The notes under the pieces are model-generated. The model worked only from the letters and a program-made list of their open reading frames with translations, did no database searches and had not been told where the DNA came from. Position numbers and translations under genes: made by a program. A stretch of DNA of 64,000 bases, from positions 62,001 through 126,000 of the forward strand of contig JAHJCO010000005.1 in the NCBI GenBank assembly GCA_018831265.1, read 5' to 3'. Shown piece by piece: positions 57,796 through 64,000 of this stretch. Origin of the DNA: Actinomycetota bacterium. GTDB lineage: Bacteria > Actinomycetota > Geothermincolia > Fen-727 > Anoxymicrobiaceae. The first letter of the stretch is position 1; each line of letters opens with the position of its first letter.

Positions 57796-59325
57796 ATGGC
57801 AAGTCGACGTGACCGCAACAGGATAGAGGTGGACGAGGGGTTCGACGCCGGGTATCCGGTCGCCGAGCTCCTGCGCACCCTGCCTCCCGACGCCGAGATG
57901 AGCGACGAGGCGCGCGAGCGGCTCCTCGTCCACATGCAGTCGGTCCGCAGGCGCGTCCTCAGGGGAGGGCTCAAGGCTCCGCACTCCACCGCTCGAAAGG
58001 CCCTGGTCCCGGCCATGGCGGTCCTGGTGATTTTGGCGGTCGTAGCCGCGGTCCTCATCCCGCTGCTGCTGATCGGCGGCGGAAACGCGCCCGGGCCGGG
58101 CGGCGCCACGGCGCTGCTCGACGGCCCGCTGGGTAAGGTGACCGTGCGGGTGGGAGACGAGGGGTGGCGCAAGGCCCGCAACGGCGAGAAGCTGATCGGG
58201 GGGGACCAGGTACGCACCGGGCCAGACTCCTCCGTCTCGGTGCTCTTCGGAGACGGGAGCATCATGAGGGTGACCGACGACTCGGAGGCGAAGCTGGTAT
58301 CGCTGGGAGAGCAGTCCGTCTCGGTGGAGCACGTGGTAGGGGGCACATACCATAGGGTGAAGAAGGGGTCGAGCTACGCGGTCGCGGTCGGCGAGGTACA
58401 GTCCAGGGCGGTCGGGACCGCCTTCAACGTGGACTGCAGGACGCCCGGTTTCGTCGAGGTGCTCTCGGTCGAGAGCGCGGTGAGCGTGGAGATCGGCGAG
58501 CACGATCCCATCAAGGTCGGCGAGGGTGAGGTCATAACCGTGTCGACCTCGGGGGACAAGAAGGCCGAGAAGCAGTCGGTGACCCGCGAGAGGCTCAACG
58601 AGCCCAGGCTTCTCGAGAGCGTGCGCAAGGACAAGGACCAGGGGTTCTCCACCGGGATATACCAGGCGGTCGGGGAGACGCTGACCGGCGACCAGCAGTC
58701 CGTTCCGGCCCCCGAACCGGCGTCGTCCGAGCTCACCCTCCGGGGTACGGGCTCGACCAGCGGGGTCAGGCTGAACTGGTCGGTGCCTTCGAGCGACGAG
58801 TACCACTCCATCAAGCTGCTTCGCTGCGAGTCCGGAGAGCCGGTCTACCCCGACAACGTCATCTCCTCCTACGAGGATACCGACATCACCTCGGCCGAGG
58901 ACAACAACGTCGAGCCGGGCCACACCTACCAGTACCGGCTGTGCGCGCTGCTCGAGGGTGGCCAGGCCATCTACTCCAACACGGTGCTGGTCAGCCTGCC
59001 GGGAAGCGCGCAGCCGCCCGAGCCCGTGAAGGTCAACCTCGTGGCCGATCGCACCCCCAACGGCGTCCGGCTCGAATGGACCGTGGCCGGGGCCTCGGAC
59101 TTCGACGGGTTCGTGGTGGAGCGGACCGTGACCGCGGCGCCCGCCGGATCGGAGACACCCGCTGGAAGCTCCATGATCGAACCTGTGGACTCGCGCGACG
59201 TGCTCCTGACCTGGCTCGACACCTCCGCGACGTCGGGCCACACCTACACCTACAGGGTGGGTTTGACGGTGGGAGACGCGGTGATGGTCTACTCGGACCC
59301 GGTTACCATCGAGGTCAGCAGGTAA
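57796..59325 (+). CDS. Membrane protein with FecR domain and Fn3-like domains
   Basis: The protein has 509 residues. A cytoplasmic N-terminus of about 70 residues precedes one helix (about 73-95, ALVPAMAVLVILAVVAAVLI). The extracellular part starts with a FecR-type domain (GDQVRTGPDSSVSVLFGDGS, VEVLSVESAVSV). Two Fn3-like domains follow (SGVRLNWSVPSSDEYHSIKL; NGVRLEWTVAGASDFDGFVV). No zinc-finger anti-sigma motif is seen in the N-terminus. Being encoded just after an ECF factor, it may transmit an envelope signal to it. It overlaps the convergent GT2 gene by 11 bases. Confidence 0.83.
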   Translation: MASRRDRNRIEVDEGFDAGYPVAELLRTLPPDAEMSDEARERLLVHMQSVRRRVLRGGLKAPHSTARKALVPAMAVLVILAVVAAVLIPLLLIGGGNAPGPGGATALLDGPLGKVTVRVGDEGWRKARNGEKLIGGDQVRTGPDSSVSVLFGDGSIMRVTDDSEAKLVSLGEQSVSVEHVVGGTYHRVKKGSSYAVAVGEVQSRAVGTAFNVDCRTPGFVEVLSVESAVSVEIGEHDPIKVGEGEVITVSTSGDKKAEKQSVTRERLNEPRLLESVRKDKDQGFSTGIYQAVGETLTGDQQSVPAPEPASSELTLRGTGSTSGVRLNWSVPSSDEYHSIKLLRCESGEPVYPDNVISSYEDTDITSAEDNNVEPGHTYQYRLCALLEGGQAIYSNTVLVSLPGSAQPPEPVKVNLVADRTPNGVRLEWTVAGASDFDGFVVERTVTAAPAGSETPAGSSMIEPVDSRDVLLTWLDTSATSGHTYTYRVGLTVGDAVMVYSDPVTIEVSR

Positions 59326-60208
59326 CCGACCGCCGAAGAGCTCCGTACGCTCCTCTGGCAAACCCGAGGCCGTAGGCCAGGCCCCCCAGCATCACCAGCG
59401 GCGATACCTTCAGGAATTCCATCCGCGCGCCCCGGTTCCTCATCACCCGTGCGGTGGTACGGGCGAAGCGCGCGGCCGGGACCAGCGGCCAGGCTACGGG
59501 GTTCCTGGCCACGGCGCTGCCTTTCATGTCGTGGAGCACGCGGTTGGTCCCCGCCCCGAGGCCGAGCCTCTCCTGGTTTCGCAGGAACCGGCCCATGCTC
59601 GTTCGGTTGTTGTGGCGTACCGTGACGCGTGGATCGAAGACCAGCCGCACCCCCGCCGAGCGGCAGGCGGCGCCGAACACCACGTCCGAGCCCTTCTCCA
59701 GGTCCTCGAACCCCCCCACCTGCTGGAAGACGTCCCTTCCCAGCGCGAGGTTCGCGGTCGGGAAGAAATCGACACAGCGCGCCGGTCCCTCCATGAAGCC
59801 GCTCATCTCGGAGAGGTACTCCGCGGTGCCCACCAGGCTTTCGGGGGTGCCGTTCAGGATCGGTCCGCCCAGCACGGTCCCGTGCTCGTCCGGCCTGGCC
59901 GCCCATATGTTGCGCAGCCAGTCGGCCGACGGGACGCAGTCCGCGTCGGTGAAGCAGATCAGCGGCCCGGTGGAGCGCTCGACCCCCAGGTTCCGCCCGG
60001 TTCCGGGGAACAGGCGTCGGTCGCAGCGGACCACCGCGACCCCCGGCCAGCCTGCCAGCCTCTCCGCGGTACCGTCGGACCCGCTGTCCACGACCACGAC
60101 CTCGAAAGCGACCCCGGGGTCCTGCGCCTCCAGGGCGTCCAGGCACGAGTCTATCGCCGCACCGGGGTCGTACGTCGGTATCACCACTGAGATCGCGATA
60201 ACGCTCAT
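59315..60208 (-). CDS. GT2 family glycosyltransferase
   Basis: The protein has 297 residues. The GT-A motifs are ISVVIPTYDPGAAIDSCLDA, VEVVVVDSGSDGTAERLAG-like VVVDSGSDGT, and CFTDADCVPSADWLRNI with the DxD. VDFFPTANLALGRDVFQQVG and FDPRVTVRHNNRTSMGRFLR are typical of mycofactocin/MftF-like and other membrane-linked GT2 enzymes. Two weak C-terminal hydrophobic segments may associate it with the membrane. It is not near other glycan genes, so its role is open. Confidence 0.85.
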   Translation of the reverse strand: MSVIAISVVIPTYDPGAAIDSCLDALEAQDPGVAFEVVVVDSGSDGTAERLAGWPGVAVVRCDRRLFPGTGRNLGVERSTGPLICFTDADCVPSADWLRNIWAARPDEHGTVLGGPILNGTPESLVGTAEYLSEMSGFMEGPARCVDFFPTANLALGRDVFQQVGGFEDLEKGSDVVFGAACRSAGVRLVFDPRVTVRHNNRTSMGRFLRNQERLGLGAGTNRVLHDMKGSAVARNPVAWPLVPAARFARTTARVMRNRGARMEFLKVSPLVMLGGLAYGLGFARGAYGALRRSVTC

Positions 60209-60237
60209 ATCGCGACTATTCTAGACGACGATACCTG

Positions 60238-60295
60238 TGAAAGAATACCTCAGACCATTTCTTTCATGAAAGAATACCTCAGACCATTTCTTTCA
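60238..60295. repeat. Two exact tandem copies of the 29-bp palindromic repeat
   Basis: Units at 60238-60266 and 60267-60295 are identical, each beginning TGAAAGAATACCTCAGACCA and ending TTTCTTTCA. They are the exact reverse complement of 15911-15939. They lie about 40 bases before the PEP-synthase-like gene. Confidence 0.95.
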
Positions 60296-60336
60296 TACAT
60301 GGCCCGTTGAGAACCGAACGAAGGGACGGATGGCCG

Positions 60337-63060
60337 GTGAAGTACGTGGCGTTTCTGGACGAGATCGGCCTCGAGGACCTGCGGCAGGTGGGTGGGAAGG
60401 CGGCCAACCTCGGGCGCCTGACGGCGGCGGGTTACAGGGTCCCGCCCGGCTTCTCGGTCAAGGCCGACGCCTTCGACCTGTTCCTCGAGTCGGGCGGCCT
60501 CAAAGATTCGCTCGCCGAGGTGCTGCGAGGGCTGAACTTCGGTGACCTCGAGTCGGTAGACGGCGCCATGGCGGAGGCACGCTCCCGCATGGAGGAGGCC
60601 CCCATTCCCTCGGGGGTCGCCGAGGAGATCCTCACCGCCTACGGGCGGCTCACCGGCGGAGGGGGGACGCTGGTGGCGGTGCGCTCCTCGGTCGGGACGC
60701 GGGATCTGACCGCGAGTTCGTTCCCCGGCCAGATGGACACCTATCACAACATCGCCGACGCTGAGGAACTGCTGCGCCTGGTGAAGAGTTGCTGGGCCTC
60801 GTGCTTTTCCTACAGGGCGACCGTCAGCAGGCACGCCGGGGGGATAGACCACTTCGACGTTTTCGTGGCGCCCCTGGTGCAGGTCATGGTCCCCTCCGAG
60901 GTCGCGGGGGTCGTGTTCTCTGCAAACCCCCTCAACGGCCGGGAGGACCAGGTGGTGATCAACGCCTGCTTCGGCCTGGGTGAGGGCGTAGTATCCGGGG
61001 AGGTAAACGCGGACCACTACGTGGTCGACGGCGACACGCTCGTCATCCTCGAGGAGAACGTGGGCGACAAGCGCGTGATGTTCACCCTGGACTCCGACGC
61101 CGGAAGGGGCACGGTGAAGACGGACCTGGAGCCCGGGCGCTCGTGGCTCCCGTGCCTCATCTCCGGCCAGGTAGAGGAGCTGGCCCGCACCGCCCAAGAG
61201 ATAGAGGAGCTCTACGGCTGCCCCCAGGATATCGAATGGGCGTACCACGATGGTACGCTCCACGTGCTGCAGTCGCGCAGGATCACGACGCTCGAGAAGA
61301 CGGCGCAGGCGGCGGCCGGCGAGTGGGACAGCGAGTTCGACACGCGGATCGACCCGCGGTTCCCCTGCTATACCCTCAGCAACATCAGCGAGGTCCTCTG
61401 CGGAGTGCTCACCCCGCTGACGATCTCCGGCATCGACTCGCTCGACTACGGGTTCGTCCAGACCAACACGCAGTTCGGCCTGATGAAGGACATAAGCCCC
61501 GACTCCGAGCACACCTTCCTGGGCATCTTCTACAACCGTGCCCACCTCAACCTGTCGGTGGTCAAGGCCATCACGGCCAAGCTCCCCGGGGCCAGCGCCC
61601 AGGAGTTCGAGCGCATGCTCCCCGAGGGCGCATCGGAGTTCGATGAGAAGTTCCGTCTCACCCCGCGCTCCGCCCTCACGCTGGTGTCCTCCCCGTTCCG
61701 CATCATCAACAGGATGGTCCGGGTTCCCCGCGAGGTGGTCCGGATGCGCGCCGAGATGCAGGAACGCATCGAGCGCGCGCGCCTGCTCGACGTGGAGACG
61801 ATGCCGTACGGGTCTTACCTGGGGTGGATGGACGAGAGCCGCGACTACCGGTTCAGGGTGATAACCCACCACATCACGGTCAGCCAGTTCGCGGTGGTCT
61901 TCTACGACCTGCTTCGCAAGCTGACCGAGCGCTGGCTGGACGACGGGCGGGGCACGGTGGCCTCCCGCCTGGTGACCGGCCTGCAGAACATCGAGAGCGC
62001 TCAACCCAGCATCGAGATCTGGGACCTGTCCAGGCTGGTGGCGGGGTCGGACACCCTGCGCGGGCTCTTCGAGACGAAGGAGCCCGATGAGCTCCTGGAG
62101 TCGCTACGCTCAGAGGGCTCGGCGGATGCCGCGGAGTTCATACGCGAGCTCGACGGGTTCCTCGACCGCTTCGGGTACAGGAGCGTCTTCGAGGCGGAGC
62201 TGATGCTGCCCAACTGGTCGGACGACCCGTCCTACGTCTTCGCGATGATCCAGAACTACCTCCCCACGGACCCCGAGGACAGCCCCAGGGAGCTCTCGGT
62301 CAGGCAGGAGCGGGAGCGCGAGGAGACGTGTCGCAGGGTCCGGGGTGAGCTGAAGGGCCCCCGGCGGTTGTTGTTCGACCTCGTGCTGTCGGGCGCGCAG
62401 AAGTTCATCGCGATGCGGGAGTACACCAAGGCGTCCCTGGTCATGGGGATCGCCCAGATAAAGAACGAGTACCACGCCCTCTCGCGCAGGTTCGCGCGAG
62501 AAGGATTCCTGGCCGAGCCCTCCGACATGTTCTTCCTGACCATGGAGGAGGTGAGGGCGCTGGCGCGGGGCGAGGGAAGCGGCCCGGACGTGGCCGGGAC
62601 GGTCTCGCGCCGCAGGGCTGAGTACGAGCGGAACAGGACGGTTGTGCTGCCGGAGTACAGCAGGGGAAAGCCGAGGCCGCTCGAGCCCGCGGAGCTGGCG
62701 GCCGGCGGCGCCTCGGAGGTCCTGGAGGGGATCGCGGTGAGCCCGGGGAAGGTCACGGGCAGGGCCAGGGTCATAACCGACCCGCGCAGCAACGCGCGCA
62801 TCGAGCCCGGCGAGATACTGGTGGCGCCGGTGACGGACGCCGCCTGGACTCCCCTGTTCGTGACCGCCGCCGCGATCGTGGTAGATGTCGGCGGACCGCT
62901 GTCGCACGGCTCCATCGTAGCGCGGGAGTACGGGATCCCGGGGGTCCTGAACGTGGGTACCGCGACCAGGATGATAAGGAACGGGCAGCTGGTGACCGTG
63001 GACGGCGACGAGGGCAGGGTCTACATACACGCGACGGAGGGGGACCATGGTTGCGAGTGA
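60337..63060 (+). CDS. PEP-synthase-like phosphotransferase (rifampin-phosphotransferase-like architecture)
   Basis: From GTG 60337 the protein has 907 residues and begins MKYVAFLDEIG, as the family does; TTG 60307 is an alternative. The N-terminal ATP-grasp domain has GGKAANLGRLTAAGYRVPPG, AVRSSVGTRDLTASSFPGQM and CPQDIEWAYHDGTLHVLQSR. A long middle region is not conserved with PpsA. The C-terminal swivelling domain has VGGPLSHGSIVAREYGIPGV with His857. The PEP-binding barrel of true PEP synthase is absent, so it probably passes phosphate to another acceptor, as RPH does. The substrate is unknown. Confidence 0.85.
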   Translation: MKYVAFLDEIGLEDLRQVGGKAANLGRLTAAGYRVPPGFSVKADAFDLFLESGGLKDSLAEVLRGLNFGDLESVDGAMAEARSRMEEAPIPSGVAEEILTAYGRLTGGGGTLVAVRSSVGTRDLTASSFPGQMDTYHNIADAEELLRLVKSCWASCFSYRATVSRHAGGIDHFDVFVAPLVQVMVPSEVAGVVFSANPLNGREDQVVINACFGLGEGVVSGEVNADHYVVDGDTLVILEENVGDKRVMFTLDSDAGRGTVKTDLEPGRSWLPCLISGQVEELARTAQEIEELYGCPQDIEWAYHDGTLHVLQSRRITTLEKTAQAAAGEWDSEFDTRIDPRFPCYTLSNISEVLCGVLTPLTISGIDSLDYGFVQTNTQFGLMKDISPDSEHTFLGIFYNRAHLNLSVVKAITAKLPGASAQEFERMLPEGASEFDEKFRLTPRSALTLVSSPFRIINRMVRVPREVVRMRAEMQERIERARLLDVETMPYGSYLGWMDESRDYRFRVITHHITVSQFAVVFYDLLRKLTERWLDDGRGTVASRLVTGLQNIESAQPSIEIWDLSRLVAGSDTLRGLFETKEPDELLESLRSEGSADAAEFIRELDGFLDRFGYRSVFEAELMLPNWSDDPSYVFAMIQNYLPTDPEDSPRELSVRQEREREETCRRVRGELKGPRRLLFDLVLSGAQKFIAMREYTKASLVMGIAQIKNEYHALSRRFAREGFLAEPSDMFFLTMEEVRALARGEGSGPDVAGTVSRRRAEYERNRTVVLPEYSRGKPRPLEPAELAAGGASEVLEGIAVSPGKVTGRARVITDPRSNARIEPGEILVAPVTDAAWTPLFVTAAAIVVDVGGPLSHGSIVAREYGIPGVLNVGTATRMIRNGQLVTVDGDEGRVYIHATEGDHGCE

Positions 63061-64000
63061 GAGAAGCCTGGCGGACAGGGTCAAGATCGCCTCGTTGAGC
63101 GCGCTCTACTCCGCGTACAAGAGGGCGAAGGGGGCCTCGAGGCCGCTGTCACCGGCGTCCGAGTTCCCGCACGAGCGGGGGGCGGACAGGGAGTGGAACG
63201 AGAGCCTGTACTTCAACTTCACCGACCCGGCGTCCGGTATCGGCGGGTATACCCGGATCGGGATGCTGCCGAACCAGGAGAGCGACATCGGCGTGATGAT
63301 GCTCTTCGCGGGGGGCTCGAGGCTGCTGGTGACCCAGCAGGGGGGCCGGACGGACACCTCCGCCGGTTTCAGGCTCGATGACCTGGCCTACGAGAGGCTC
63401 GGGCCGCTCGAGCGCTGGAGGCTGGCCTTCAGCGGGGAGATGGGCGACCTGTCCGACGCGCGGAAGCTCAACGATGTGGAACCAGACAGGGTGCCCCGCC
63501 TGCCCGTGGAGGTCGACCTGGTGTGGGAGGGGATCGCCCCGCCGTTCAACTTCAAGGACGCGGACGCCCGGGCGCTGGCCGGGATGCTGGTGTCGGCCGG
63601 AACGAGGCTCTCCGACCTGCGCTCCGTATCCCGGGTCTCCAGCGAGCACTACGAGCAGGCGGGGAAGGTGACGGGAGTCATCCGTGCCGGCGGTGAGGAG
63701 TGGGCGGTGGCGGGAGGCGGACACAGGGACCACTCCTGGGGAGTCCGGGACTGGTCGGCGCCCCGCGCCTGGACCTGGCTGACCTGCCAGTTCGGCGACG
63801 AGCTGGCGTTCAACCTCAGCCGGGTCGCCATAAAGAGCGTGGACGTCTTCAACGGGTTCCTCTGCTACGGTGGACGCAACCACCCCGTCCGCAGGGCCGA
63901 CCTCCACACCGAGTTCGAGGACGACGGGCGCACCCAGAGGTCGCTGCGCTTCAGCTTCGAGGACGTGGAGGGCCGGACCGTCGAGGTGGAAGGCCAGGTC
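63047..64000 (+). CDS. AttH/CrtC-like lipocalin-fold protein, 3' end cut by window
   Basis: ATG 63047 opens a frame that stays open to base 64000; 318 residues are visible. It overlaps the preceding gene by 14 bases. WNESLYFNFTDPASGIGGYT and RIGMLPNQ near residues 48-75 and GGGHRDHSWGVRDW near residue 225 fit the AttH/CrtC (hydroxyneurosporene-synthase-like) or DUF7064/7065 domains, which handle lipids or isoprenoids. No signal peptide is obvious. Coupling to the phosphotransferase suggests the two act on the same compound. The family call is moderate. Confidence 0.72.
   Translation, partial: MVASERSLADRVKIASLSALYSAYKRAKGASRPLSPASEFPHERGADREWNESLYFNFTDPASGIGGYTRIGMLPNQESDIGVMMLFAGGSRLLVTQQGGRTDTSAGFRLDDLAYERLGPLERWRLAFSGEMGDLSDARKLNDVEPDRVPRLPVEVDLVWEGIAPPFNFKDADARALAGMLVSAGTRLSDLRSVSRVSSEHYEQAGKVTGVIRAGGEEWAVAGGGHRDHSWGVRDWSAPRAWTWLTCQFGDELAFNLSRVAIKSVDVFNGFLCYGGRNHPVRRADLHTEFEDDGRTQRSLRFSFEDVEGRTVEVEGQV

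Noticed and set aside
60337-63060. True phosphoenolpyruvate synthase
   Set aside because: The C-terminal PEP/pyruvate-binding barrel is missing and the protein ends just after the His-swivel domain.

Overview
This window looks like chromosomal DNA of a high-GC, deep-branching actinobacterium or close relative. The inference rests on strong GC bias in coding DNA, frequent GTG and TTG starts, secreted proteins carrying DUF5719-like WYLAEG...ERAMY repeats, and a type-A RNase P RNA. I cannot place the species. No tRNA, rRNA, CRISPR array, phage or intact transposase gene was seen.

Region 1 to about 35.9 kb is a cell-surface glycan locus. It holds glycosyltransferases of GT2, GT4 and GT-B type, SAM methyltransferases, DUF2142-like and other polytopic membrane proteins, a Wzx-like flippase, and two sugar-precursor modules. 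The forward module (22.5-25.3 kb) is an oxidoreductase, hexapeptide acetyltransferase and DegT aminotransferase set like WbpB/WbpD/WbpE. The reverse operon (35.9-28.3 kb) carries a complete set for a CMP-nonulosonic acid of the legionaminic type: NeuC/LegG-like hydrolase, acetyltransferase, aminotransferase, 4,6-dehydratase, NeuB-like synthase and NeuA-like cytidylyltransferase, plus a GT-B protein that may be the transferase. Within the locus sit a type II toxin-antitoxin pair (19.3-20.1 kb) and a secreted glycosidase whose barrel is interrupted by four DUF5719-like repeats (8.6-11.1 kb).

Region 36-40.8 kb encodes two paralogous CrtI-like FAD oxidoreductases, a 47-residue membrane peptide between them, and an unusual MerR-TetR fused regulator. 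A clean promoter with an inverted repeat over its -35 precedes the oxidoreductases. Region 40.8-47.3 kb encodes two large secreted multidomain proteins (propeller-like, IPT/TIG, DUF5719-like).

Region 47.5-64 kb is mixed: a histidine phosphatase, rnpB, two small membrane proteins, a ferredoxin coupled to a CDF metal exporter, an SDR, a fucose-isomerase-like protein, a cupin, a flavodoxin, an alpha/beta hydrolase, an ECF sigma factor with a FecR-type membrane protein, a GT2, and a PEP-synthase/rifampin-phosphotransferase-like enzyme followed by an AttH/CrtC-like protein cut by the window edge.

The most distinctive feature overall is the intergenic DNA. At least seventeen palindromic elements in several size classes occur, most sharing arm tips close to GGNGYCRGRC. 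Related copies carry compensating changes in both arms, and several start or end exactly at stop codons. They look like non-autonomous REP/MITE-type elements or structured 3' ends; the mobilising enzyme is not in the window.
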